NCBI RefSeq assembly: GCF_008973485.1
Contig: NZ_CP031223.1
Coordinates: forward strand, 434,001 to 498,000
DNA length: 64,000 bases
DNA from: Psychrobacillus glaciei
GTDB taxonomy: Bacteria > Bacillota > Bacilli > Bacillales_A > Planococcaceae
Direction of reading: 5' to 3'
Shown here: positions 53,862-63,811 of the stretch, one piece after another
How positions within the stretch are numbered: the stretch's first letter is position 1
Layout: each line of letters opens with the position of its first letter
Translations under genes and position numbers: made by a program
The notes under the pieces: model-generated
What the model was told of the DNA's origin: nothing
Seen by the model: the letters and a program-made list of their open reading frames with translations, nothing else
The model's database searches: none

Positions 53862-56600
53862 ATGGGAAAAAAGTTTAAAACAGGTATTCGTACTAAAATT
53901 ATGTCCGGGTATATATTAGTTATCGTTATGATCATCGTTTCTTTTTTCGTGATAAGTGACCAGTTTTCTTCTCTACAAGCAGATAAACGTTTCATAATGG
54001 TTCATGATTTTAGAGTAAATACTCTCTCACATCAAATTGAAAAAAACATTTTAGATATGGAGACAGGGCAAAGAGGATATATAATTACTAGCGATGAAAG
54101 CTACTTGAAACCATATAACGTTGGACAGTCAGAATGGCTGGATGCGTTTGATGAATTATATATACTGGTGGAAGACAATCCAGCACAGCAAGAAAAATTA
54201 AAGGAAATTAAAGGTTACATTGTACATTGGATTGATACATCCGTAGAGCCGGCAATAAATCGAAAAAAACAAGAAAATGAAATTTCAACTAAAAACTATT
54301 TGGAAACCGATGCTGGTCGTACAGAAATGGAGCAAATACGAAGTCAGTTCAATCGTTTCAGGGACACGGAACTTGACTTTAGACAGGAACGAGCAGATGA
54401 ATTGGATCGAAAGATTAACAAGTTAGCAAAAGGATTAATCCTTTTGGGATTACTCACTTTCGGACTGGCTATAACAATTTCTCTATTGGTATCTCGTTCA
54501 ATTGTTCATACTATCAATGAAGTAATACAAACGATAAAAGACATTGCTACTTTCACGAACACCAATGAGTTGGATTTATCTAGGAGAATTAAATTGCAAT
54601 CTCGAGATGAGATTAGAGAGCTAGGTCTTGCGACAAATGAGTTGCTTGATAATCTAGAACAAAGAGACACACATCAAAATCGTGTCAATACTACTTATTA
54701 TTCCTATCAAGGTATTTCGACAGTAGCATCTTTAGGGAGTGCATTTATTTCTTCCGTATCAGAAGAAACAAATGCATCATATGGAGCTATTTACGTAAGG
54801 GACTTCCAAAATCAAAAACATCGTTTTGTTAAATGTGCTACATTTGCAGAAGGGCTTGATACAGTTGGTAGAAATAATTTTGAATTAGGGCAGGGTTTAA
54901 TTGGTGAGTATGCTCTTAAAAAAAGAATGCATGTTATAAGTGATTTAGATAATTTCCAACTTATTCCTTCTGCATTAGGAACCATTCGTCCAAAAGGAAT
55001 GATTATTGCACCAATTCTTTACGAAGGGGAAGTAATTGCTGTAATAGAAATACTCAGCATTAGTAATTTTTCTACAGTCGATCAACAATTTATAATGGAC
55101 GTTGTAGATAATTTCGGGGTTACGTTAAATAGTGTGAAAGATCGCGATGAGATAGGGCGTTTACTTACGGAATCACAGGCGATGACGGAAGAATTACGCG
55201 TACAATCAGATAATTTACAAACTCAGTCGGAAGAGCTGCAAATGCAATCGGAAGAACTACAAACAATTAATGAAAAGCTAGAAGAAAGATCGAGAGAAGC
55301 TGAACAAAAATCAGCAGCTTTAATTCAAACGAAAAAGGATTTAGAAGAGAAAGCTGAGCAACTCATTTTGAGCTCCAAGTATAAATCTGAATTTCTAGCC
55401 AATATGTCACACGAACTTAGAACTCCTTTAAATAGCATTCTAATTCTATCCGAATTGATTGCAGAGAATGCACAGGAGCAATCTAGAGAAGAGGATGAAA
55501 GTTTTGCAAAAGTAATTCATACCTCTGGTCAAGACCTATTATCATTAATTGACGATATACTTGACTTGTCTAAGGTAGAAGCAGGAAAAATGGAGATTGT
55601 ATACGGTGAAATGAATATGAATGATCTACCGACATATTTAGAAATGAATTTCCGGCATGTTGCAGAACAAAAAGAGATTTCTTTTGAAATAGTTAAAGAT
55701 CCTAATATTCAAGAATTTTTCTATACAGACGAAAAGAGAATGCTTCAAATTGTGAAGAATCTACTTTCCAATGCATTTAAGTATACGGAAAAAGGCAGTG
55801 TCAAAATAGAGATTAAATCTGTTCAAAGAGAAAACTTAAAAGCATCATTTGCTGGAAGTGAAGTAGATGGGTGGATTTCGTTTTCTGTAAAGGATACAGG
55901 AATAGGTATTCCAAAAGAGAAACATAGGTTGATTTTTGAAGCATTCCAACAAGCAGAAGGTGCAACAATGAGGCAATATGGTGGAACAGGTCTCGGTTTG
56001 TCTATCTGTCAAGAATATGTCAAACATCTTGGTGGTTATATTACGTTAGAAAGCGAGGAAGGCATTGGCAGTACTTTTACTTTATATCTTCCAAGCTTGT
56101 CCAAGGAAATAACGAAAGAAGAAGTTGGTTTAACACTATTAGATGAAGTCGCTGCCTCTTCGATAGATGAACCTATTGCAACAGAGGAAATGAGTTCTCT
56201 CCAATTGGAAGAGCCGAATGTATTAGTAGGTAAGAAAGTATTAATAGTGGATGATGATTTGCGAAATATTTTTGCTTTGGAAGCAGCCTTGAAACAAGAA
56301 GGAATGATTGTTAGTTCTGTAAATAATGGATTGGAATGTCTTGATACACTAGAAAGACAACCTTTGTTTTTTGATATCGTTCTAATGGATATTATGATGC
56401 CTAATATGGATGGATATGAAACTATGCAAAAAATCCGATTAAATGACGAGCTGTCTCATTTACCTATTGTTGCACTAACTGCTAAAGCCATGAAGAAAGA
56501 TCGTGAAAAATGTCTAGAGGCAGGGGCTTCTGATTACGTTAGTAAACCTCTTAATATGGAGCAACTTCTATCCGTCCTAAGTGTTTGGGTCTCTAACTAA
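53862..56600 (+). CDS. rsbK: Hybrid sensor kinase, RsbK-like (CHASE3-HAMP-GAF-HK-REC)
   Basis: The 912-residue protein has two membrane helices (about 14-34 and 188-208) around a CHASE3 domain, a HAMP region (210-265) and a GAF domain (about 285-435). A glutamine-rich coiled coil (QTQSEELQMQSEELQ) leads to a HisKA with His in FLANMSHELRTPLNS and an ATPase domain with DTGIGI and GGTGLGLSI. A C-terminal receiver (about 795-910) has Asp in VLMDIMMPNMDG. With the CheR and REC-PP2C genes beside it, this matches the B. cereus RsbK that activates SigB. An assignment as a generic hybrid kinase cannot be excluded. Confidence 0.8.
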   Translation: MGKKFKTGIRTKIMSGYILVIVMIIVSFFVISDQFSSLQADKRFIMVHDFRVNTLSHQIEKNILDMETGQRGYIITSDESYLKPYNVGQSEWLDAFDELYILVEDNPAQQEKLKEIKGYIVHWIDTSVEPAINRKKQENEISTKNYLETDAGRTEMEQIRSQFNRFRDTELDFRQERADELDRKINKLAKGLILLGLLTFGLAITISLLVSRSIVHTINEVIQTIKDIATFTNTNELDLSRRIKLQSRDEIRELGLATNELLDNLEQRDTHQNRVNTTYYSYQGISTVASLGSAFISSVSEETNASYGAIYVRDFQNQKHRFVKCATFAEGLDTVGRNNFELGQGLIGEYALKKRMHVISDLDNFQLIPSALGTIRPKGMIIAPILYEGEVIAVIEILSISNFSTVDQQFIMDVVDNFGVTLNSVKDRDEIGRLLTESQAMTEELRVQSDNLQTQSEELQMQSEELQTINEKLEERSREAEQKSAALIQTKKDLEEKAEQLILSSKYKSEFLANMSHELRTPLNSILILSELIAENAQEQSREEDESFAKVIHTSGQDLLSLIDDILDLSKVEAGKMEIVYGEMNMNDLPTYLEMNFRHVAEQKEISFEIVKDPNIQEFFYTDEKRMLQIVKNLLSNAFKYTEKGSVKIEIKSVQRENLKASFAGSEVDGWISFSVKDTGIGIPKEKHRLIFEAFQQAEGATMRQYGGTGLGLSICQEYVKHLGGYITLESEEGIGSTFTLYLPSLSKEITKEEVGLTLLDEVAASSIDEPIATEEMSSLQLEEPNVLVGKKVLIVDDDLRNIFALEAALKQEGMIVSSVNNGLECLDTLERQPLFFDIVLMDIMMPNMDGYETMQKIRLNDELSHLPIVALTAKAMKKDREKCLEAGASDYVSKPLNMEQLLSVLSVWVSN

Positions 56601-56605
56601 TAGAA

Positions 56606-57448
56606 ATGGATGATTTAATGAGTATGGAACTAGAAGATCAAAAAAAAGAACTAGAAGTAGATTTACTTCTCGAAACAATCTATCGTTTGGCTGGATATGA
56701 TTTCAGAGAGTATGTACGTGCATCTATTATGCGAAGGATAGAAAATCGTCGAACTATCGAGAATGTTCCTACCATTACGGCTCTAATTGAAAAAGCCATA
56801 TACGAACCTGGCTTTCTAAATAGAATGATTGAGGGATTTTCTGTTCCGGTGACGGAGATGTTCAGAGACTCCTCCTTCTTTAAAGAATTTAGAAAGAATG
56901 TTATTCCGCATCTTCGTGAAATAGAAGAGATTCGTATTTGGCATGCGGGTTGTGCTACAGGTGAAGAAGTTCTGTCGATGGCGATTCTATTAGAAGAAGA
57001 GGGCTTAATAGACAAGACCACGATATACGCGACTGATATGAGTGAAGAGGCATTGAATACAGCTAAAAGTGGTGTTGTTTCCTTGTGGAAAATGCAAGAT
57101 TATACGAGAAATTACCTTGCAGCAGGCGGAGGAAAAGAGTTCTCTGAATACTATAAAACAAATGCTCAATTTGTGTCTTTTTCACAGCATTTATTAAAAA
57201 ATGTAATTTTTGCGCAACATAACTTAGTGACGGATCAATCATTTAATGAGTTTCACGTTATTTTTTGTAGAAATGTATTAATCTATTTTAATCCAACGCT
57301 TCAGAATAAAGTCCATGAATTGTTTCTTCAAAGTTTGTCTAGAGGTGGATTCCTTGGTCTAGGAAATAAGGAATCTTTACGAATTAGTCAATATGCAGAC
57401 GCCTATGAAGATTTTTCAGTATCTGAACCACTATATAGGAAAAAATAA
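56606..57448 (+). CDS. rsbM: CheR-type methyltransferase, RsbM-like
   Basis: The 280-residue protein has an N-terminal helical CheR domain (RLAGYDFREYVRASIMRRIENR) and the SAM-binding domain with WHAGCATGEEVLSMAILL and VIFCRNVLIYF. CheR methylates glutamates in receptor coiled coils. In B. cereus the homologue RsbM methylates RsbK and dampens SigB activation. The gene begins five bases after the hybrid kinase, in the same operon, which fits that role rather than chemotaxis. No good ribosome site is seen, so it is probably coupled to the kinase. Confidence 0.83.
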   Translation: MDDLMSMELEDQKKELEVDLLLETIYRLAGYDFREYVRASIMRRIENRRTIENVPTITALIEKAIYEPGFLNRMIEGFSVPVTEMFRDSSFFKEFRKNVIPHLREIEEIRIWHAGCATGEEVLSMAILLEEEGLIDKTTIYATDMSEEALNTAKSGVVSLWKMQDYTRNYLAAGGGKEFSEYYKTNAQFVSFSQHLLKNVIFAQHNLVTDQSFNEFHVIFCRNVLIYFNPTLQNKVHELFLQSLSRGGFLGLGNKESLRISQYADAYEDFSVSEPLYRKK

Positions 57449-57495
57449 AAGGCAGCTTCATCCCGGTATTCCATTGGGAGAAGCTGCCTTTTACT
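57448..57495. terminator. Bidirectional terminator
   Basis: AAAGGCAGCTTC (57448-57459) and GAAGCTGCCTTT (57480-57491) form a perfect 12-bp stem with an internal CCC-GGG pairing, flanked by A and T runs. It lies between the convergent CheR-type and phosphatase genes. Confidence 0.88.
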
Positions 57496-57501
57496 GAGCC
57501 A

Positions 57502-58635
57502 TTATACTGTTTTTATCATTAGTAAGCATATATCATCTTTTTGTTTAGATTGATCAATATCACTCAACATTGCTTTGAAAAGACTATCTTTATCTTTCCA
57601 ATCTTGCATAGTTAGCATCTGTAATTTTTCTATTGTTTCCAATTCATCAACCGCTTCTGACTCCAATATGCCGTCCGTATAGAGGAGAAGCTGAATGTTA
57701 TTCTTATAGGAAACAGTGGATTTTTTTACATGAATTTCATCAAATAATCCGACTGCACATGCTCCTCTTTCCAAGGTAAGAAGATGTTTTCCATCAATTC
57801 GTAAGAAGCCAGGGGGATGACCTGCGTTCACATATTCTATTTCTTTTTTCTCTGTGTCAATAATTATATATATTCCAGTAAAATAATAGTTTAAATCGTT
57901 TTTATTATGCAATGAAGTCATATAACGATTTAGTTCTTTGATCACTAGTATAGGATCTTCTAAGTTTTTCATAGCATCTCTTAGGACGGAAGAAATGAAC
58001 ATACTTACAAGAGAAGCGCTAATACCATGTCCCATAATATCAAATAGGATAATACCGTAGCGATGATTACTAAACTTATGCCAGTGATACATATCACCTG
58101 CTAAATTGTCAGAAGGTTGATGATATTTTTGAATACTCAAAAATTCATCCAATATAGAGTCATTCAAAAGACTACCTTGTACTTGCATAGCAAGTTGTAA
58201 ATCTCTCTGCATCTTTTCTTCTTGTTCTTTATTTCGATCTTTTTCATGTTTCAGTCTTAGGGCAACCCGAATTCGTGCTAAAAATTCTAGCTTATCAATT
58301 GGTTTTGTTACATAATCAGAACCACCAACCTCAAAAGCTTCTACAAGATTTTTAGAATCATTTAGTGCAGTTAGAAAAATAATAGGTATTTCTTTTAGCC
58401 TATCCTCCTGTTGAATTCGACGGCATGCTTCAATCCCATCAATTTTCGGCATCATGATATCTAATAGTATAAGGTCTACTTTAGGTACGGGAGCTTCTTT
58501 TTCATCAATGCGAAGGTATTGGAATAGCTCATCTGCAGAGTTTAAAGGATGACAATGTTCATAGCCTGCTTTTTTTAGGATATTTTCAATTACAAATAAG
58601 TTTACAGAATTATCGTCCACCATTAGGATTGTCAT
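57502..58635 (-). CDS. rsbY: Response-regulator PP2C phosphatase, RsbY-like
   Basis: About 377 residues from the ATG at 58635, which follows AGAGG and gives the normal MTILMVDDN receiver start. The receiver domain (1-125) has Asp in LILLDIMMPKIDG and Lys in YVTKPI. After a coiled coil comes the SpoIIE/RsbU-type PP2C domain, with metal Asp in NLAGDMYHW and ILFDIMGHGISA, EYVNAGHPPG and LLLYTDGILE. In B. cereus RsbY dephosphorylates RsbV to free SigB when phosphorylated by RsbK. It converges on the kinase gene. No rsbV, rsbW or sigB is in the window. Confidence 0.82.
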   Translation of the reverse strand: MTILMVDDNSVNLFVIENILKKAGYEHCHPLNSADELFQYLRIDEKEAPVPKVDLILLDIMMPKIDGIEACRRIQQEDRLKEIPIIFLTALNDSKNLVEAFEVGGSDYVTKPIDKLEFLARIRVALRLKHEKDRNKEQEEKMQRDLQLAMQVQGSLLNDSILDEFLSIQKYHQPSDNLAGDMYHWHKFSNHRYGIILFDIMGHGISASLVSMFISSVLRDAMKNLEDPILVIKELNRYMTSLHNKNDLNYYFTGIYIIIDTEKKEIEYVNAGHPPGFLRIDGKHLLTLERGACAVGLFDEIHVKKSTVSYKNNIQLLLYTDGILESEAVDELETIEKLQMLTMQDWKDKDSLFKAMLSDIDQSKQKDDICLLMIKTV

Positions 58636-59108
58636 TTTAAGATATCCTCTTTTCATTAAATAATCATATTGCCATAGTCATACATCATAATCTTTATTTA
58701 ATGATTCGTATTGAAATGACCTCTTTATATGATAGAACATAATGATGAAGACAATCAACCACCGATGCGCATAATGACCATTTGTAATGAAAGAATAATA
58801 TTAAAGGTTTACTTTTCCAAAAGGACCATTCCTATTGTTAAAAGAAAAATAGCAAATTACAACAGAAGATCTCTTTATAACATTAGAATTTCAGTGCTGT
58901 GCATTCGTAGTTTATATAGTTAGGTTCACCAATGAAGTAGATATATAAAAACAGGTGAACTAAGGATATAATCGTTTTCTGTATGAAGGTTTTCGGAGAC
59001 TTGGAAGAATAGATAATTGTCGATATAATTAAATGAAAAGTTAATGCACGAGTTAGAAATTAGATTCACATTAGTGGTAGTGGTTAGTAACTGGAGGAGG
59101 AATTTTAG
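58636..59108. other. Divergent intergenic region without a supported gene
   Basis: About 470 bases separate the phosphatase and the 3-hydroxybutyrate dehydrogenase gene. A 64-codon frame at 58729 has no good ribosome site and a composition like the surrounding non-coding DNA. I found no convincing SigB-type promoter pair or terminator here. Confidence 0.5.
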
Positions 59109-59873
59109 ATGGAGGGAAAAGTATTATTCATTACTGGAGCGGCCAGGGGAATAGGCTTTGATATTGCAAAAGCATTTTCTAATGCAGGTGCAAATGTAGT
59201 TATATCCGACTTATCACATGAAGCAATTGATGAAGCGGTTGTTAGAATGAACGGCAGTGTTAAAGGAATCGTATGTGACGTAACAATAGAAGAAGACATT
59301 CGAAAAGCAATCCAGTTCACGATCGAAACATTTGGAAGAATAGATATTTTGGTGAATAATGCAGGTATGCAACACGTGTCAATGATTGAAGATTTCCCTA
59401 CAGAGAAGTTTGAATTACTTATAAAAATTATGTTAACTTCACCATTTATAGCAATCAAACACGCATTACCTCAAATGAAGAAACAAGGATTTGGACGAAT
59501 TATTAATATGGCGTCGATTAATGGCGTTATTGGATTTGCAGGAAAAGCTGCTTACAACTCAGCCAAACATGGGGTAATAGGATTAACAAAAGTAGCTGCA
59601 CTTGAAACAGCGGTTGATGGCGTAACAGTGAATGCAATTTGCCCTGGTTATGTAGACACTGCACTCGTGCGGAATCAATTCGAAGATTTAGCCAAAACTC
59701 GAAATATCCAAGTGGAACAGGTGCTGGAAGAGGTTCTGTATCCGCTTGTTCCGCAAAAGAGATTGCTTGATATTAAAGAAATTACGGATTTGGCATTATA
59801 CATTGCAAGTGATTCTGCAAGGGGTATGACAGGACAAGCAATTATTTTGGATGGTGGTTATACTGCTCAATAA
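59109..59873 (+). CDS. 3-hydroxybutyrate dehydrogenase-like SDR
   Basis: The 254-residue SDR has the TGAARGIGFDIA cofactor motif, NNAGMQHVS, catalytic Ser in INMASINGVIG, YNSAK and the CPGYVDTALVRNQ motif. The AGMQHVS and NAICPGYVDTALVRNQ parts are typical of D-3-hydroxybutyrate dehydrogenase, which oxidises 3-hydroxybutyrate to acetoacetate with NAD. GGAGGAGG lies ahead of the ATG. It would serve ketone-body or PHB use; no other PHB gene is visible in the window. Confidence 0.85.
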   Translation: MEGKVLFITGAARGIGFDIAKAFSNAGANVVISDLSHEAIDEAVVRMNGSVKGIVCDVTIEEDIRKAIQFTIETFGRIDILVNNAGMQHVSMIEDFPTEKFELLIKIMLTSPFIAIKHALPQMKKQGFGRIINMASINGVIGFAGKAAYNSAKHGVIGLTKVAALETAVDGVTVNAICPGYVDTALVRNQFEDLAKTRNIQVEQVLEEVLYPLVPQKRLLDIKEITDLALYIASDSARGMTGQAIILDGGYTAQ

Positions 59874-60124
59874 TATAGAGGAAATGTGCGCTTGGAGTCT
59901 TGGTTATTCCACTTCGAGCTTGTTGTGCAGGTAGTTGGAATTAGGAATAGCTTAGTTGGAAAAATAGATGAATTAGTTGCAAAATAAAAACTTTTGTTAG
60001 AATACCACAAACAAAGTACATGAATTTTCGTAAGAAATATGCCCCGAGTCGTTCGGTCCTTATTTTTCGACAAAATTCATGGTAGACTTAGATTTCAACT
60101 TATTGTATAGAGGGACGTGTTTTT

Positions 60125-61114
60125 GTGGTAGGACGTAATGATTCTTGTCCATGCGGTAGTGGAAAGAAGTATAAAAAATGTTGTGAGTCGAAAGAGACCA
60201 TTACAATAGAAGAAGTTCAAATTGAAGAGCTAGAACGTATATTACAAACATTTTATGATGAGTATCCAGAAAGAAAAGATCTATCCGATTTCTCGGAGTT
60301 AGTGAAAACATGGAGTGAACCGTTAAAACATTACTTGGATCAAGAAATGATTGAAGCCATTGTAATGGATGAATTCTTTTTCCATCATAAAAAAGAAATT
60401 TGGGAAGGTTATTTAGAAAAACAACGGAAGAAAGTGGTGCGTCCTTCTACTTTAAGAGTATTAGAGCAATGGGATGGACCACGTGTTTTTATCGGTGAAG
60501 TTGCTGAGGTAGAAGACACTTATATGACGGTTACGGATATTTTGACGGAGGAGATTATTCAATTAAGACGTGAAAGTGAAAAGCCAGTCCCAGTTGGTAT
60601 GCATGTTTATTGTTTCATTTTGCCTGATGGAACATTTATAGAAAACCAATACTTAGCTATTTCTAGCTTAGTATTCTTCCCGACAGATCATAAAGAGTTG
60701 TTTGTGAATTTTGCAAAACGATTTAAGTCACAAAATGAACAATTAGTTCAAGAATTTGTGAAGGAAAACGGAATAGATCTTTGGCGCGTACTTGGAGAAA
60801 ACGGCTATGAAGGTGGGGAGTATACTTTCTTCGAAGCAGGTGTTCTACAAGTTGCTATGGATTTCTTAGTAAAACATAATCGTGCATATAATGACTTAAT
60901 AGAAATAGTGGAAGATTATCTATTCGAACAACAACCCAATGCCCGTAAAGAAGTGGCAATTGCTGCTGGGGCAATTCGCTTTGGACAAGAAACTGGTTTA
61001 TTTGAACCTTTAGAAATGACGGTTAAAGAAATTTCCGAGGCTTTTAATGTATCCACAACATCTTTAAATAAATATTACCATGATTTAGTTTTATATTATG
61101 AGAGAACAAAATAA
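60125..61114 (+). CDS. SEC-C motif protein of unknown function
   Basis: The 329-residue protein starts with GTG and a zinc-binding SEC-C motif at the extreme N-terminus (NDSCPCGSGKKYKKCC, residues 5-20). In the middle it has VLEQWDGPRVFIGEVAEVEDTYMTVTDIL and at the end a helix-turn-helix-like segment (TVKEISEAFNVSTTSLNKYYHDL). SEC-C motifs bind Zn and often contact ribosomes, SecB or nucleic acid. Full-length relatives with this layout occur in Bacillales but have no assigned role that I know of. Confidence 0.75.
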   Translation: MVGRNDSCPCGSGKKYKKCCESKETITIEEVQIEELERILQTFYDEYPERKDLSDFSELVKTWSEPLKHYLDQEMIEAIVMDEFFFHHKKEIWEGYLEKQRKKVVRPSTLRVLEQWDGPRVFIGEVAEVEDTYMTVTDILTEEIIQLRRESEKPVPVGMHVYCFILPDGTFIENQYLAISSLVFFPTDHKELFVNFAKRFKSQNEQLVQEFVKENGIDLWRVLGENGYEGGEYTFFEAGVLQVAMDFLVKHNRAYNDLIEIVEDYLFEQQPNARKEVAIAAGAIRFGQETGLFEPLEMTVKEISEAFNVSTTSLNKYYHDLVLYYERTK

Positions 61115-61128
61115 CGTTATAAATTTGA

Positions 61129-61163
61129 AAATGCCAAGTAGAAATTTTGCTTGGCGTTTTTTA
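61129..61163 (+). terminator. Rho-independent terminator
   Basis: AAATGCCAAG pairs with CTTGGCGTTT (one wobble) around an 11-base loop, followed by a run of T. Confidence 0.82.
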
Positions 61164-61311
61164 ATGTAAATTTGTTTGAATTGTAGTTTAACGTTTTATT
61201 TACTGAAGAATGGATGATACTATACTGTCCTTATTCTTTTCCAAATACTAGTATTGTTGTATGTGGCATATTGATTTATGATAAAACTTATTAAATAGGA
61301 ATGGGTGTAAC

Positions 61312-63414
61312 ATGAAAATGTCAAAAAGTATTACTTGGAAGCTATCGGCATTAATTATTGGATTATTTTTGGGACTGTTTCTGGCCTATACAGTAGTGAC
61401 AAGTGTAATTTTATATAATAAAAGTGTAGAAGATTCAGAGAGTTCGACGATTGCAAATGCACAATACTCCGCGGAGAAAATGAGTGGTCGTTTTAAGAAA
61501 ACAAATGATATGCTGCGTACGACAAAACATCTTATTGAAACACTTCAGGCAAAAGGAGAACTTTCTGGAGCAGACGTATTGAACATTCTAGAGACAAGTT
61601 TAGCAACAAATGAAGATTTAGTTGGTGTTGGCGCGCTCATGGAAAGTGGAACAGTAGAAATAGATGATACAATTTCAACCAAGCTGATAGACAGTGGAAA
61701 CCGCTTTATTCCCTATTTGTCCAAAGATGGGACTAGTATCGTATCAAATCCTATGGAAGGCTACGAAAAGGAAGACAATGCTGACTGGTATTGGATACCG
61801 AAGAAAGAGGGTCGAGCAATTCTTACAGAGCCGTATGATTATAATGTAAATGGAAAAACAATTTCTATGACAACAATTGCTATACCTTTAGTTAATTCTT
61901 CTGGAAAATTTTTTGGAGTACTTAATGCCGACTTGTCTATAGACTTTTTAAAGGGACTGGTAACCTCGATTAAGCCAGATGGCGGCTATGCAAGTATTAT
62001 TACAGACAATGGCATGCTCACTGTAAATAGTATTAATGAAAAGTTAGATGGCTCTAATATGCAGAATGCTATAGATTGGGAAACTGTGAAACAAACCTTA
62101 GATAGAGGCGAGCCAGATAAGTTGTATGTAGATTCGAAACAACTGGGGGAACAAGCTTTTAATGCATTTGCTCCTATGATACTTGAAGGAATTGATGATA
62201 TATGGTCAGTTCAAATAGTCTTACCGAAATCGAAAATTTTAGAAACTTATCATCAAATCTTATTCTTAACTATAGTCGCTGCAATTGTAATGGTTGCTTT
62301 AATGGGGATAGTAACCGTTTGGTTTATTTTTAATCAATTAAAACCACTGAAGTTTTTGCGAGAATCTATCGAAACTGCTGCTACTGGAGATTTAACAAAA
62401 AAAGTAGACCAAAAATATATTAAAATGGATGAAATCGGTGCTGTGGCGTCAGCATATAACAATATGCTAGAAAAAACGAATGATGCCATACATTCTGTGT
62501 TCAATTCTTCCACTATTTTGAATGAATCTTCTAACCAGGTACATGAAACATTTAATGAAATTGTTGCATCTAGCCAAGAGGTTTCATTAGCGACAAATGA
62601 GATTGCACAAGGTGCTTCAAAGCAGTCCGAAGATACAGAAGAAACAAATTACCGCATGATAGATTTATCCAATCAGATTGATAACTTAAAAGCTCTGTCT
62701 TCTAAAATGGACAACTTGTCTCATAAAACAAAAGAATCCACAGTAAAAGGAATGAATGAAGTCCAAAATCTGCGTGAACATAACGCAGCAACCAATGAAA
62801 TGAATGGTAAGGTACAGAGACAAATCGATACATTAACATCTAACATTGCAAACATTAACCAAGTAATCACCTCTATTCAAGGTATTACAGAACAAACAAA
62901 CTTACTAGCGCTTAATGCAAGTATAGAAGCTGCACGTGCTGGTGAGCATGGAAAAGGTTTTGCAGTAGTAGCAGAGGAAGTAAGAAAACTAGCGGAGCAG
63001 TCTAAAGGTGAAACGGAAGTTATTAAACAAACCGTTCAAAGTATTTTAGAGGAATCCAAACAGACAGTTGCAATTATTGCTTCTAATGTAGGACTGATGC
63101 AAGTGCAAAATGAATCTGTTCATAGCACGGAAAGAGCCTTTAAAGAAAATGAAGAGCTTTCAGGAGCAATTGCAACGGCCATTAACGAGTTGGTAAATGA
63201 ATTATCTATTATGTTAGAACATAAAAACCAAGCGATGATGGCAATTCAGAGTATCTCCGCTATTTCAGAAGAAACTGCCGCTTCGGCTGAAGAAGTGAGC
63301 GCCTCCGTTGCAGATCAACAAGCGGAACTTGAACGTGTAGCAGGTTCTATAGATAAGATGAACAAGATAGCGCAAGACTTACAAGAAGTGGTTAATCGAT
63401 TTACGCTACTATAA
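61312..63414 (+). CDS. Methyl-accepting chemotaxis protein (dCache)
   Basis: The 700-residue chemoreceptor has an N-terminal helix (about 13-34), an outside dCache-type sensor domain (about 45-315) with [19 protein letters not shown] and [12 protein letters not shown], and a second helix (about 320-342). It ends in a HAMP domain and the long signalling coiled coil. The hairpin tip is perfectly conserved ([35 protein letters not shown]). The ligand is unknown; dCache receptors of this type often sense amino acids or organic acids. It is monocistronic. Confidence 0.93.
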   Translation: MKMSKSITWKLSALIIGLFLGLFLAYTVVTSVILYNKSVEDSESSTIANAQYSAEKMSGRFKKTNDMLRTTKHLIETLQAKGELSGADVLNILETSLATNEDLVGVGALMESGTVEIDDTISTKLIDSGNRFIPYLSKDGTSIVSNPMEGYEKEDNADWYWIPKKEGRAILTEPYDYNVNGKTISMTTIAIPLVNSSGKFFGVLNADLSIDFLKGLVTSIKPDGGYASIITDNGMLTVNSINEKLDGSNMQNAIDWETVKQTLDRGEPDKLYVDSKQLGEQAFNAFAPMILEGIDDIWSVQIVLPKSKILETYHQILFLTIVAAIVMVALMGIVTVWFIFNQLKPLKFLRESIETAATGDLTKKVDQKYIKMDEIGAVASAYNNMLEKTNDAIHSVFNSSTILNESSNQVHETFNEIVASSQEVSLATNEIAQGASKQSEDTEETNYRMIDLSNQIDNLKALSSKMDNLSHKTKESTVKGMNEVQNLREHNAATNEMNGKVQRQIDTLTSNIANINQVITSIQGITEQTNLLALNASIEAARAGEHGKGFAVVAEEVRKLAEQSKGETEVIKQTVQSILEESKQTVAIIASNVGLMQVQNESVHSTERAFKENEELSGAIATAINELVNELSIMLEHKNQAMMAIQSISAISEETAASAEEVSASVADQQAELERVAGSIDKMNKIAQDLQEVVNRFTLL

Positions 63415-63420
63415 AAAAAT

Positions 63421-63472
63421 GGGTTGCCCTTAAGTCAGTGAAGTTAGACTTTTGAGGGCAACTTTTTTTAAA
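63421..63472 (+). terminator. Rho-independent terminator
   Basis: GTTGCCCTTAAGTC pairs with GACTTTTGAGGGCAAC (two-base bulge) and is followed by TTTTTTT. Confidence 0.85.
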
Positions 63473-63525
63473 AGGACCTGACGTCTTTTTATCCGGTTTT
63501 CTTGCATATAATTTCTATTCAATGA

Positions 63526-63675
63526 TTAGCTTCCACTATTGTCGTTCTTCATTCCTTTCATAGGCATATTGATAAAATTATCAAATTGCTTTGACAATTT
63601 ATCCCGAGCTTCTTTGTTTCTCATTAAGTATGCGGCGCCTAGTCCAAGTGCAGTTAATGCTAGCTTGTTCTTCAT
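63526..63675 (-). CDS. Small membrane-associated hypothetical protein (49 residues)
   Basis: A 49-codon frame on the minus strand starts MKNKLALTALGLGAAYLMRN, one hydrophobic helix, and goes on with a basic tail (KEARDKLSKQFDNFINMPM). AGAAGGG is directly upstream of the ATG. Small proteins of this shape are common in Bacillales. I cannot assign a function. Confidence 0.65.
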   Translation of the reverse strand: MKNKLALTALGLGAAYLMRNKEARDKLSKQFDNFINMPMKGMKNDNSGS

Positions 63676-63811
63676 CCCTTCTCACTCCTCTCATATTGTT
63701 ATGTATGTTACCCTGTTTAATGTAAAATAAACTTTAATGAAACAGTACAAATAGATTAATGATAAGATAAACTTAAATGGAAATGATAAGAAAGAAACGA
63801 GTTGATAAACA

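Noticed and set aside
58729..58923. 64-codon frame between the phosphatase and the dehydrogenase genes
   Set aside because: No ribosome site, and amino-acid content as expected from random AT-rich DNA.
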